Assembly: GCA_030848705.1 (NCBI GenBank)
Contig: CM061245.1
Coordinates: 72,961,564 to 73,025,563 of the forward strand
DNA length: 64,000 bases
Direction of reading: 5' to 3'
Source of the DNA: Heracleum sosnowskyi
Taxonomy: Eukaryota > Streptophyta > Magnoliopsida > Apiales > Apiaceae
This document shows, piece by piece, positions 8,600 through 19,071 of the stretch; position 1 is the first letter of the stretch; the number at the start of each line of letters is the position of its first letter. The notes beneath the pieces are model-generated. The model was not told where the DNA came from, ran no database searches, and saw only the letters and a list, made by a program, of their open reading frames with translations. The position numbers were made by a program, and so were the translations under genes.

Positions 8600-11500
8600 A
8601 CTACTCTTTGCCTACTGATAACTTGGGTAAGATAATTAGGAGAGGTTTGGTTAGGGAATACAGTTATTTAGCTGATGCATTCATTAAGGTCTTTTCTGGA
8701 AAGATTAGTAATTTTGATGCATTAACTAACTCTATGTTGATTCTCCTAACCATGCTTCTAAATGATAGATATTACAACTTTAGCACCCAACTTATGTATG
8801 AAATTGGTGCTAAGTTGGGTGATAAGGCAAATAGGAAGAAAAATATCTATTATGCAAGGTTTCTGATGATGCTGGCTAATCATTTTAGTCCAGCACCATT
8901 AGTTATCTCTAACCCTACTGCCAGGTTTGAGTGCTTTGTGCAAGAAAAGAGAGTATTGACAGACATACTGAGGCTGAACCACAATGGTGATGTTCCAGTG
9001 GTGTATCTGCCAATCATTGAGGTAACTACTGCTATCCCTGTTAGTATAGCTGTTACTTCCATTGTTTCATCCAATCCAGTTGCTATGGAGTCTGTAGCTG
9101 TGACCCAACAGGCTCCTGCCCCAGCAACAAAACCAAAATCTAAGAAATCCTCCAAGCCAACCTCAGGTGCTTCTCAAAAGGCACCTGTTGTAAAAACTAC
9201 CACACAACCTAAGGGGAGTGAGTCTGGAGTTGTGAGAGGTGAGGGAAGGGGTGAAAGTCAAAGAAACCCCAAGGATAAGGAAGGTGAGGTAAGTGTTTCC
9301 CAGCCTAGCCCCATTGTGTCTTCCCAACAAGGCACAATGAGTAAAATGGATTTAAGCACAAGTCTAATTGCATCCTCCCAAAAGGATGTAATTATTGAAA
9401 CAAGCTCTCAACCTAGAGCACAGTCCAAAAGGGTAAGGGACACTTCAAGCCCACAGTCTACATTTTTCCAATACCAAAGGAGAGTGAAGCAAAAGTCCAA
9501 GGGTTCACAGGGTGCACACACACTGGAAGCAACACTTCCAGTTTCTCAAATTCATTTTGATGTAACCCCTATTATAACTCTGGGGTTACAGTCCCATTCT
9601 CTAAACATCAACCTTGAACTATCTCCATCAAATTCACCAACTCTATCTCTAGATGTGGACATGATCCATACATCTATTCCTGATTCTCCAACTCTAATCT
9701 TGGAGAAGCCCCACTCTGAAGCTGGTGGCCATCACTTGTTAAGTGATTTGTTGGGCCATCAACCAATTTTTTCTGAAGTTGCAAGGGGATCTGTGGACCA
9801 AACTCTCAAATCAATCACCACAGACTCTACTGTAACTTCTCATTCTCAAAGTGCTTTCTTGACTTCATCAACGAAACAGTCTATTTCGTTGACAAGTGTT
9901 TCTCCATCAACGGTATCCATACCGTTGACAGTTCAAACTACCATTCCGTTGATAGGTCATTCTACACCCCTTATTGAAAATCTAGTTGTTTCCACAACTA
10001 GTGTAGATGACCTGGTGGTAGTTGAGACACTTTTAGGATTGAGAGGGAGTGAAACTGAGAGGCTGGCTTGCAGCCAGGCAAAAGGAGAGAATGAGAGTGA
10101 GAGGCTGGCTATTTCTTCCAACCAGGCAAAAGGAGAGATTGAGAGTTCCACCTTAGTAGGTGAAGGTGAGGGTGTGAGAGGTGTGAGCCATGGGGAGCCC
10201 ATGATGCAAGAAAATAGAGGAGAGAGAGAAGGGACTACAGGAGTCATAAGGGAGGAAGCAGCCATTGCTAGTGAGTCAATGGAGGTCAATGAGGGAGAAA
10301 GGGAACTTACTTTCCAAGAGCATTATCAACAAACTCTGGATAGTATTTCTCTGGATCCTGAGACCTTTACTCATCCTGTGTCAGCCTATCAAGTTTTGGC
10401 TCAACAGGGCAATGTGGAGGCAGAGAGGTCACTACAACTAATTCATACAACTGCATCAATGCAAAGAGCAAAGGATGCCTTGACCAATCTATCTCCAGCA
10501 GCTGCAGCAAGTGGTGAGTTTGATTTCTCTGATGATGAGGACAGCTTTGGTGACAATCAGGTGGCCACTACTTCACAGACTGGGACTTCTGTGGTGCCTC
10601 CTACACCAAACTGGCTTTCTCAAGATTTACAAGGAAGGATCTCCCTGGATGCTGCAATCACAAGGCAGTACAATGAGGCCTATCTGGCTCATGAGTCTGC
10701 AAATGCCAATGACAAGAAATTCTACAAGGCTATTATGGATTCACTGGAAATCCAACGGCTACAGATGATGCAGACAAGGATTGAGGCTAGAGAAATCAAG
10801 GACTCAATTAGCAATCTCAAGGATGCTAATGACAGGAGGCTAGATGAAAAGCTTCCTCTTCTCACTGTGTCCAAGATGAACAGGTTTTTCTCTAAGGAAC
10901 CTGAGGTGGCTACCTCCTTGAAGGCTCTCTCTTCTAGAGTGGACAAGGTGGAAGCTACTTTATCTCAGATGCAAAAGGAACAGGAGAAGCAGACACAACT
11001 ATTGGCCCAGCTAGTGGCAGCTCAAGGACTCCCAGTCATCTCTCTTGATGATAACAAAAAGGGGGAGAAATCTAAGGAGCTAGACATTCAAATCACAAAG
11101 GTTATGGTCCCAGCCATTTCCCTGCCAAAGGAGCCACTAGCTATGGGGGAGTCAGGTAAAGCTAAACTGGACAGCATTGACCTGATTCAGCAAGCATCTA
11201 TGAAGCTACAGCTTGCTGAACAAATTAAAGACCACTGGTCCAGGATAGATGAAAGAGTCAAGAAGTTAGCTGGTACTGCAAAGAGTTCAAATCCATCAAT
11301 GGATCAAGCTTCTTCTACAGAGCCATCAACGAATGCCATGGTCTTAGCATCAACGGAATGGGAGCCACAGACCAATTCTTCATATAAGGTAGAGCCCCTT
11401 CTACATGGAGTCACTCAAGGATCAAGGAAGGAGAAAGGACAAACTTCATGCATTAGGGATGTGGAAAAAGCTACATTGCAAAGAAGCCTATCTCCCAAGT

Positions 11501-12720
11501 CTCCTGCTAAACCAAAGGGCAAAAATACAGAAAGGACTTTCTATCCTGCACCTTATCCAGATGAGCACAAGCTTCTTGGTCTTCTCATCACAAAAAGCAA
11601 GGAAAGCAATGACTATGAGGTGAGGAAGCAAAGGGCAATTGTCTACAGAAATGGACAACAAATCTGTGTTTGGGCTGGTCACCCAAACTTTGCTGAAGCT
11701 AAAGCTGAAGAGTCAGAAAGAGCAGCAATGCAAGCACTTGCAGTTGCTCAATCTCTTGATGAAGAAGAAAGACAGCAAGAAGAAAAAGCCAGAGAGGAAA
11801 GGAGTGCAAAGAAGAGCACAAGGCAACCAAAGGCGAGAGCTAGGAGAAATATAGCCTTTGAGAATGATGACTCTCAGAGTATTGCATCAGACTCTTCTGT
11901 ACCAACTGCACCTCCAACAATTCCTGATCCAGCTCTAAGGGAAAAGTTAGCCTGTGATCCTAAACATCCTGTTAATTTCCATGATCAGCCAATTGAGCCA
12001 AAGGAAGAGCCAATTGAGTTTGATGAGGCCAACTTTCCAAAATTCCTCTTTGAGATGGATCCAAAGAAGAAATCTAAGCAAAGGGCTACCAAGGCTAAGC
12101 CAATTCTAGTAAGGAGACCACAAGCTGAAAAACCTCCTACCAACCCAGAAGACTTCATCTACATTGCTGATATCAGGGAGGAGTCTGACCTACACATCAA
12201 TCTTGTTGACCTAGTTGAAGTGAGAGGAATTGCAGCTTCTTACAAACTACCAGAGAGATTGGTGTTTGTCTACAAGGGTGGGAGAGAACAGGTTTGGCCT
12301 CTACATAGAATTCTGGGAGAAGACTATCAGACACTGCTTTCTGTGTTCAAATGCCTGAAGAAAGATTTTGGTTTTACCAAAACAGCTAAGTCTGAAGTTG
12401 TTTCCAAAATCTGCCAAATCAAAGCTAGCTGGAACAAGCCTGGTGCACTTCCCAGAGTATTGAAGGTCCCTCAAACAGGAAAGAAGATTCATCTCCAACC
12501 TTTTTGGATGATGGAATTCAGAGACAAGGACAACTGTAGAAGATTCTTCAGAATAGAAGACCAACTGGAGAAGGCATCCAATGAAACTCTAAGATTAATG
12601 CAATCCAAGTTGGGGAATGAAGATGAAGAAGAGAAGATTTTCTACAGAAGACTTCAAGCTCAGATTGAGGAGAACAATGCAAGGAAAGGGAAGAAAACAA
12701 GACCACGGAGGCAAAGATGA
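8575..12720 (+). CDS. Copia-1 accessory ORF, main part (about 1370 codons, unknown function)
   Basis: Open from 8575 to TGA at 12718-12720, with no ATG near its beginning. It most likely continues the frame started at 8243. Numbered from 8608, residues 1-110 are a compact, mostly hydrophobic-helical domain. Residues about 120-480 are Ser/Thr/Pro/Gln-rich and low in complexity. 480-640 is Glu/Gly-rich. About 680-880 is helical with coiled-coil character. About 970-1070 is a basic/acidic mixed segment with KARARRN. About 1160-1340 is a second compact domain ending in a strongly basic tail (KGKKTRPRRQR). No transmembrane segment or signal peptide is seen, arguing against a classical envelope. 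Dispersed-motif copies lie at 9868, 9884, 9907, 9919, 9942, 11326 and 11350. Confidence 0.7.
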   Translation, partial: NNYHAKSINYSLPTDNLGKIIRRGLVREYSYLADAFIKVFSGKISNFDALTNSMLILLTMLLNDRYYNFSTQLMYEIGAKLGDKANRKKNIYYARFLMMLANHFSPAPLVISNPTARFECFVQEKRVLTDILRLNHNGDVPVVYLPIIEVTTAIPVSIAVTSIVSSNPVAMESVAVTQQAPAPATKPKSKKSSKPTSGASQKAPVVKTTTQPKGSESGVVRGEGRGESQRNPKDKEGEVSVSQPSPIVSSQQGTMSKMDLSTSLIASSQKDVIIETSSQPRAQSKRVRDTSSPQSTFFQYQRRVKQKSKGSQGAHTLEATLPVSQIHFDVTPIITLGLQSHSLNINLELSPSNSPTLSLDVDMIHTSIPDSPTLILEKPHSEAGGHHLLSDLLGHQPIFSEVARGSVDQTLKSITTDSTVTSHSQSAFLTSSTKQSISLTSVSPSTVSIPLTVQTTIPLIGHSTPLIENLVVSTTSVDDLVVVETLLGLRGSETERLACSQAKGENESERLAISSNQAKGEIESSTLVGEGEGVRGVSHGEPMMQENRGEREGTTGVIREEAAIASESMEVNEGERELTFQEHYQQTLDSISLDPETFTHPVSAYQVLAQQGNVEAERSLQLIHTTASMQRAKDALTNLSPAAAASGEFDFSDDEDSFGDNQVATTSQTGTSVVPPTPNWLSQDLQGRISLDAAITRQYNEAYLAHESANANDKKFYKAIMDSLEIQRLQMMQTRIEAREIKDSISNLKDANDRRLDEKLPLLTVSKMNRFFSKEPEVATSLKALSSRVDKVEATLSQMQKEQEKQTQLLAQLVAAQGLPVISLDDNKKGEKSKELDIQITKVMVPAISLPKEPLAMGESGKAKLDSIDLIQQASMKLQLAEQIKDHWSRIDERVKKLAGTAKSSNPSMDQASSTEPSTNAMVLASTEWEPQTNSSYKVEPLLHGVTQGSRKEKGQTSCIRDVEKATLQRSLSPKSPAKPKGKNTERTFYPAPYPDEHKLLGLLITKSKESNDYEVRKQRAIVYRNGQQICVWAGHPNFAEAKAEESERAAMQALAVAQSLDEEERQQEEKAREERSAKKSTRQPKARARRNIAFENDDSQSIASDSSVPTAPPTIPDPALREKLACDPKHPVNFHDQPIEPKEEPIEFDEANFPKFLFEMDPKKKSKQRATKAKPILVRRPQAEKPPTNPEDFIYIADIREESDLHINLVDLVEVRGIAASYKLPERLVFVYKGGREQVWPLHRILGEDYQTLLSVFKCLKKDFGFTKTAKSEVVSKICQIKASWNKPGALPRVLKVPQTGKKIHLQPFWMMEFRDKDNCRRFFRIEDQLEKASNETLRLMQSKLGNEDEEEKIFYRRLQAQIEENNARKGKKTRPRRQR

Positions 12721-12913
12721 AAAATCTGCTCAGTCTAGAGGAGCAACTCTGTGCACTTGTTTAGTAAGATTTTCTACGTTGTATTTTAATTAAGTTCAAT
12801 GAAGCTCAATGCAATCTCTACTTTTATCATGTGTAATTTAACTGAGTGTTTTTGTTATCATCAAGGCTCTTGATTTATGGCTGTTATTCTATCAGTCATA
12901 AATTGGGGGAGAT
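12721..12913 (+). other. Copia-1 3' non-coding region and polypurine tract
   Basis: 193 bp from the accessory stop to the 3' LTR. It is AT-rich and ends with the plus-strand primer tract AATTGGGGGAGAT (12901-12913) abutting the LTR TG at 12914. Confidence 0.85.
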
Positions 12914-13957
12914 TGTTAGGAATATGTTGTTCTTGATGATAATTATAAAAACACTTAGTAGATTTTGTATTAAGTCATTTTGTAACTGTCAACGGAATAG
13001 CATCCTTTGCAGTGTTTCGTTGACAGGAAGCTCATCAACGGAATGAGTGTTGTAGCAATTGCACTGTACAATACTTCACAGTTTGATATGCATTTCGATG
13101 TATGTATTAGATAGGTTCTCTAAGTCATGTTGACTAAGTACTAGATAGGCAAAATAGGTTGGTTAATTGTAAATATGTTATGCCTTGTAATTTTGCCTAA
13201 GTGAAGACATGTCAACGGTATGAGGATTACTCTATCAACGAAACAAGGATACACCATCAACGGTATGGAGTTTACTCATCAACGAAACGAGAGAAACACC
13301 ATCAACGGAATGAAGAATAAAGCTATCAACGAAACACATCTCCCTGCTATCAACGAATCATTATTGCTTTTCTGAATAGTTGACAAAGTGATAGTGACAG
13401 TTTACTGAACAGATCTAAAGGTGATGTGGAAGTGTACTTTGCATTGGAAACCATTAAAATGGACATGGGGAATAAGGAAACATCCCAGTTTCCAATTGGG
13501 CTCTTGGGAGTGATCATAATAAGCATGAAGACAAAAGCAAGGATCTCCAAGGACCACTGGACAAAGGGATGAAAAGCAAACTATTGGCGGTTACCTTTAG
13601 TGTACTTTAGAGTAGCCAAAAATAGTATTGTAAACTTGGGGATATATAACCAAGTGTAGCAGTTAAGATAGAGTAAGAGAAGAAAAACAAATAGTTTGTA
13701 TTAGCTATCCTTGAGAGCATTCTTCTCTACAACTCTGTAACTGAGCAACTGTGTACTTGTGTATCACAGATTATTTCCGCAATAAAAACACTTCAGTTGG
13801 ATCATCAAACAATCCAACTGGATTATTTATATCTTGTGTTTTTATTTATTCAGTTCAGTTTTATTTTATAAAGTGTTTTAAGTTTAAGAAAATATCAAGA
13901 ATTGTATTCAACCCCCCCCCCCCTTCTACAATTCTGTTAGGTCATTTGGGATTAACA
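12914..13957 (+). repeat. Copia-1 3' LTR (1044 bp)
   Basis: Same ends as the 5' LTR (TGTTAGG...TTAACA). Differences are seven substitutions and a C-run of 12 instead of 9. TATA-like box at 13641-13650 and AATAAA at 13781-13786, so transcript 3' ends should form just after. The TSD GCAGT follows at 13958-13962. Confidence 0.95.
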
Positions 13958-13962
13958 GCAGT

Positions 13963-14398
13963 CCAACAGGGTCACGATCTCCCTGTTTGCAAGTGTACAA
14001 TGCTTTGCTAGTATCAAACCTCTCTTGACGAGCTTGACCCTCAAACATCGTTTTGAGGTGCTCAATCATTTCATAAGCATCCAAATGCTCATGTTGTTTC
14101 TGAATGCTCATGTTGTTTCTGAATGCTCATGTTGTTTCTGAAGCTCAACACTCATAGTCGCTAGCATCAAACATCAAATATCCGTAGCATCAACAACATG
14201 CTTCTGATAAGCATTTTGTTGAGCCTCAGTTGCCTCAACAGAAAGAGGTGCAAGGTGAGGAATATCAATGACATAAAGCTTTCGCTCCTGCCTGAGGACA
14301 ATCCTCAAATTCCTTTGCCAATCAAGGAAGTTGGTTCCTGTCAGCTTGTCCTTCTCAAGGACTGATCGCACAGAGAAGTTATTTGAGTTGTTTTCCAT
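13963..14398 (-). pseudogene. Copia-A gag N-terminal relic
   Basis: Minus-strand ATG at 14396-14398 opens a 74-codon frame with the copia Gag signature (LTGTNFLDWQRNLRIVLRQE near residues 20-38). It stops at 14174. The next part is readable as 61 codons at 13926-14111 (HLDAYEMIEHLKTMFEGQ). Between them a 19-bp unit is present three times (about 14092-14150), which shifts the frame. Continuity is then broken by the Copia-1 insertion and resumes at 803 going left. Clearly dead. Confidence 0.8.
14092..14150. repeat. Three tandem copies of a 19-bp unit inside copia-A gag
   Basis: The unit TGAATGCTCATGTTGTTTC is repeated back to back. 19 is not a multiple of three, so each added copy shifts the gag frame. 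It looks like local slippage after the element died. Confidence 0.85.
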
Positions 14399-16105
14399 TA
14401 ACGATAAAATGCATAAAATAAGTTAGTTGCAGATTTATTAAATTATGTTCAAGTGATTGTTCATATATATTCATAATATATATCTCCCACTATTTTTATC
14501 AAATCAATAGCCCTAACTATTAATTCAGAAAGCATTTCTCTAAATCTTTCTAGTGAGCCAAGATCCATATTTCGTCATGCTTAAGGTCAGCTTTGGCTTT
14601 ACTCCCAAAACATGATTATTTAGATAGACAACTCTTGTAAATTATATCATATATAACTCTTGGAAAGTTTGATAGAACAACATTTGTTCACATTTATCTA
14701 ATAAATCATATCAAACTCCATGCCTCTAAGTTCACAATCCTATTGTGGTAACTTAGTTAAGTCTAACCCAATTGTCTAACAATTAAGTATCACATTTACT
14801 TCATCGCGTCTTACCACGATAGATTGGAGTGCTTCGCTTTGGCGAACCCACTCTTTCTCGATCTAGGTCTTGACGAGTGTTGCCCATTGGAAGACATCTA
14901 ATTGACTTAATATTTTAACTTTAGGGATTTGTTATTATTAAAACGACCATGATCCCATCATCAAGAGATTCCCAATTTTTCCTTGAACTAAGTACTTCAA
15001 ATCAAAATTCATCAATGGTTTGATTTCTAGGCCGTCGGAGAAGACATAGTGGTATCACTTAAAACCCGACTTTCTTACAAGCGTTGCTTGATTTTGTCAA
15101 AATCGCCCCATATCAAAATTTTGAAAATTCATACTTATTTTCGTGTTTCATAAACACAGGAATCTCATGTTCGTTTTGTTCAATTTTAAAATCTTGAATC
15201 GTTACAGATTTTATCTTGTTTAAGCAAGCATGGCATGGGTGTTGTATCTAATATATACATACATGATTAATCTAATTAAAACATGCATCATTATCTACAC
15301 ATATATATCATCATCATATATGTAAAGTGCGTAAAATAAACGTGTTTGGTTATGGCCCAATCATATGTGATTTTTCCAAGCTAAAGAAAAAATCGAGGTC
15401 AATCTATGGTGGTATCAAATACAACAAAATTAATTAAAACATGCATGTCTTCATGCTTTATTGTAATGACTCCTTTGAATGCCTCCTTGGAATGTCTCCA
15501 TGTCTTCATGTCTTCACGTCTTCAATTACATTACATAATATGATTGAATCCAATCTAATGAACTTACAAGTGGAACTCGAGTTACATTGGAGATTTAATC
15601 ATTACAAGAATAAACGACATGCAAGTCGTATTTAAAAACAAAACCATAATCAAAACCTCTAACATATGAGTCTTAAGGCCATAACCATACACCATGCTCA
15701 TATAACAATTAAGAGCATCTTAAAACATGAAATATCATATAATACTCCTCATGATCCAATCACGAACAATAAATAAGTAAAGCATATGTCATAAAATACT
15801 ACGACGCGGATCGAACAGAACTATTCTTATCGATTCATCAAAAAAACAATTTTTTATGTAGTTTTAGAATCGAACAGAACTGTTCTTATCAATTCATCAT
15901 CTCTGTATCATGTATCAAATACATACAGATCGTATCCCAGCCTCCAGATTGTGTCCAAACACGATCTGTCCATCAGTTCATACATATATAAACTAAACAA
16001 CATGCATAACATACAAAATCGCATAAACAAACATGACAAATTGTAAACATGCTATTATCATCAAAATAGTAAACATATAAACGAATTAAATACTTTTCGC
16101 AAGTA
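14399..16105 (-). other. Copia-A 5' leader (untranslated, about 1.7 kb)
   Basis: Lies between the copia-A PBS and gag ATG. No credible ORF on either strand. AT-rich, with a short direct repeat of GAACAGAACTATTCTTATC-like sequence near 15811-15845 and 15868-15898. An unusually long leader for a copia element; whether later insertions contribute was not resolved. Confidence 0.5.
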
Positions 16106-16117
16106 GCTCTGATACCA
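16106..16117 (-). other. Primer-binding site of copia-A
   Basis: The minus strand reads TGGTATCAGAGC, the standard initiator-methionine tRNA complement of copia elements, one base from the LTR at 16119. Confidence 0.85.
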
Positions 16118-16118
16118 T

Positions 16119-16424
16119 TGAAGGGTTTCAGGCATGAAAAACGTAGCGAAAAATCGCGAAAACAATAAAATTAAGAAACCCTCCGCATGATCCATGCGAA
16201 AAACTGATATTTAATTCGTGAATAGAATTGTTTACCTTTTGAAGCTTTACAAACGGATGACTAATGGAGGTCCATGCTATGATCACCACGTATCCCGCCT
16301 TGCGATATACGTCTCTAATCAGTCCACACGAACACTCGATCGTCCAACGATCACCGGAGTTGGTATTAGCCAATAAAACAGCCTCGAATCTCTCTCTCTC
16401 TCTCTCTCCCCCTCTCTCTCTCCC

Positions 16425-16461
<37 letters not shown>

Positions 16462-17679
16462 AGCCTCTCCTTGATGTATCTCAGAAACGAATTATATGAG
16501 TTAACCCTAAAATAATACATCATTATGTATTTATAGGGATAAAAGAATGGGTTGAACCCTAATATGATTGGGCTTCCAAAACCCAGTCCGATTATTAGTT
16601 GTATTATTATTAAATTTGAATTATAGTATAATTAATCAATTCTCACTTAATTAATTCAATAATTCAATATAATAATAATTTATTAAAATTCGTAATTTAA
16701 ATAAAGCTCTGTTTAAAAAGTTCTATGTGTGTGACCCTTTAGGTTATTATTACGTTGGCAATAATTTTAATATCTAATAATAAAATTATAAACAATGAGC
16801 GGCATATAGTAATGCATCATTGTTACCCAAGTAATAATAATAATTGGTGATTCAATTAAACCTTTTGTGAATAATGTTCCATGTAATATAATCTTTTTAA
16901 CCTTATATTATAGATTAAACTCGAGGCATGGTTTGTGTCACCCTCTTCATCATTTAATCCTCTTTTACTTGATCAATGAGTAGACTATTAAACAAATCAC
17001 TATTTGAGCATGGTCATGCATTTCATAGTCCCACTCAATCAAGAGACCAATAATATCACTCCTAAAATAGGAGGGTTAAATCCTATGTCTATCATTCATA
17101 TTTCTCATATAATTCATAATATACCCAATTTCCACCTTTATCATTACCCGGTCAAAGGTAACTTTGAGTAGAATCAAAGTTTATTAATTCTCATATAGAA
17201 ATATAATGATTTCAAGTCTGAGGACCATTACACCATTATCACTGTGAGAATTACCTATGACACTTGATAACATTTACCATGAAGAATTCTCGCGGTGGGT
17301 CTATCCAATGCCATGTGTTTCTAATCATGCACTTATGTTTTTGACTTTAGTATCGTTATACCTATGACCAATGAGATGTGGTCATCAGTCAACAAACATA
17401 CTAGTCTGTATGCATTATTATTGCCCTTAAATAACAATACTCGACTAGGGATATTTAGAATTATAAACACTATTCATATAATCTCATTTCTAAGTCACAT
17501 ACTTAGAGATATAGAATTCATGTTTATATTCCAAAGATATTTATTATTCTAACATTTATATTGCAGTAAATAAAGACATAATAAATAACTAAAGAAAATC
17601 CATATAACATAATCATTAATAATCAAAATGTCTTTCCTAAGAACATAATAGTATTGTCTCTAGGGCACAAATACTAACA
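16119..17679 (-). repeat. Copia-A 5' LTR (about 1561 bp)
   Basis: On the minus strand it begins TGTTAGTATTTGTGCCCTAG and ends CCCTTCA, next to the PBS. The partner LTR is outside the window, so the outer end (17679) is set from the TG/CA termini and not from a comparison. The five bases after it, CCAAT (17680-17684), would be the TSD. It contains a CT microsatellite at about 16387-16460. Confidence 0.7.
16387..16460. repeat. CT/GA microsatellite
   Basis: About 74 bp of CT dinucleotides with a few CCC interruptions, in the copia-A LTR. It creates a spurious Arg/Glu repeat ORF on the minus strand. Confidence 0.95.
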
Positions 17680-17720
17680 CCAATATCAGGTAACTTGGCA
17701 CATGACATTATGCTCATCAT

Positions 17721-18421
17721 TAGGGGTGTTTAAAAAATTCGTCAAATCGTGAATCTGGACATAACCACAACAATCCGAACCAACAAAAATTGAAACCGTA
17801 AAAATTGTCGTTAATGGTTCGGTTAACTTGACCGTTTACACATAAATGGTTTGGTTGTGGTTTCTAATATATTAAATCCGGTTAAATCGAACCAGACTGT
17901 TATATAATAATACGTTAAAAATTCTAGTAGATAATTATAAATTAATTCTATAATTTATAATACATAGTACACACACACACACACACACATTTATATAATA
18001 ACATTAAATTATTTCATAAATATAATATTGAGTTAATTTTCAATATGTTGTAGTTTTACGCTAAATTAATTTGTTTCATATTTATTTAAATCCAATTAAA
18101 TTATATGAACGCAATAAGTAAACTATATGTTGCTAAATATATATAGTAATACATATATGTAAATATAATATTGATGCGTATTAAACTTTATGTTATATTT
18201 ATTTAAGTCATAATGGTATTGTAAATTTAACAAAAATAAAAAATATACATATTATAAAGTTCAAACCGTAATCCAGAACCGAACCAATCCATTCTTCTAT
18301 GGTTTGGTTTGGTCTTGGAATCTAATTGGTCTGTTTTGCTTTTAATTTTTTTTAAACCGTTTATACTGATTTGGTTCGAAAAAATAAGAAACTGGACCAA
18401 ACCAATCCGTTAACACCCTAA
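17721..18421. mobile_element. hAT-like non-autonomous DNA transposon (about 700 bp)
   Basis: Starts TAGGGGTGTTTAA and ends TTAACACCCTAA, imperfect terminal inverted repeats of hAT type. Flanks give an 8-bp near-duplication, CTCATCAT (17713-17720) and CTCACCAT (18422-18429), one mismatch. The interior is rich in GGTTTGGTT / AACCGAACC patches in both orientations and has no transposase ORF. The exact end is uncertain by one base. Confidence 0.65.
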
Positions 18422-18747
18422 CTCACCATTTATGATCCACCATAAATCGGTGAGTGAATGCATGTTGGGGTGGGGCATATCCAGAAGACACAAACATAAA
18501 CATCGAGGTTCTAGAAGTTTTCATTTCAAACCTAATGCAAATTATATCACCTAATCAAATCATTTTAAATATACTCAATAACCTATCTATAAGGACATTG
18601 GGAGGTCTTATACCACTATCCATCTAAGTACTATTAAAGAATTATTAGAGAATTTAAATTTGTCCTAACCCTTGACTTTGATGTTGTCGAAGAATAGATG
18701 TAGCCTTACTACATGACAATGCTAAATAACCATCCTTTGTTGATGAG

Positions 18748-19071
18748 ATGCCAAGAATTTCAAATGAAGAAGAATAATAAGTTCTGTTTGATGAACAGAT
18801 GTATCAGTTCTATAAACAAGCACATCAATTGCTTGCATCAGGGATGACACATAAAGACTACAAGGCTATGATCATGGAATAAACAAGAAATGTGGATCAA
18901 CAACAAGTCAAAATTGCAAATGAGATTGAAAATTTAGGAAACGTTGATACTAGTTTAGATGAGGATTACACTTTTGCATGCAAGATGTTTAGACATGAAT
19001 ATCTCACATCGATTAAGATTTATCTCCTAACCCTAAATGATATCATAAATGATAGTTATGGGACACATTGA
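18748..19071 (+). pseudogene. Decayed ORF of unknown origin with three in-frame TAA
   Basis: A 108-codon frame from ATG 18748 to TGA 19069-19071 reads like protein (for example YKQAHQLLASGMTHKDYKAM) but is interrupted by TAA at 18775, 18778 and 18880. Each stop is one C-to-T change from CAA. A related frame upstream (about 18680-18740) has two TAG codons that could likewise derive from CAG. I do not recognise the family. It may be a captured gene fragment or part of a degraded transposon. Confidence 0.4.

Larger units (their letters stand above)
804..13957 (+). mobile_element. Copia-1: full-length Sirevirus-type Ty1/copia retrotransposon with accessory ORF
   Basis: A complete 13,154-bp LTR element: 5' LTR 804-1844, PBS 1847-1858, gag 1909-4380, pol 4359-7706, accessory frames 8243-12720, polypurine tract about 12901-12912, 3' LTR 12914-13957. 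Both LTRs begin TGTTAGG and end TTAACA, and the flanks carry a perfect 5-bp TSD, GCAGT (799-803 and 13958-13962). I count 7 substitutions plus a 3-bp C-run length difference between the LTRs. At an assumed grass rate of 1.3e-8 per site per year this would be roughly a quarter of a million years (inference). Long size, long coiled-coil Gag, copia domain order and an extra ORF after pol fit the Sirevirus (Maximus/SIRE) lineage. It interrupts copia-A. Confidence 0.95.

Noticed and set aside
8243..12720. Accessory ORF as a retroviral envelope
   Set aside because: No signal peptide, transmembrane helix or furin-type context visible; basic C-terminus and Ser/Thr-rich middle do not fit.
16128..16523. 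131-aa minus-strand ORF rich in Arg-Glu repeats
   Set aside because: It is the translation of the CT/GA microsatellite in the copia-A LTR.
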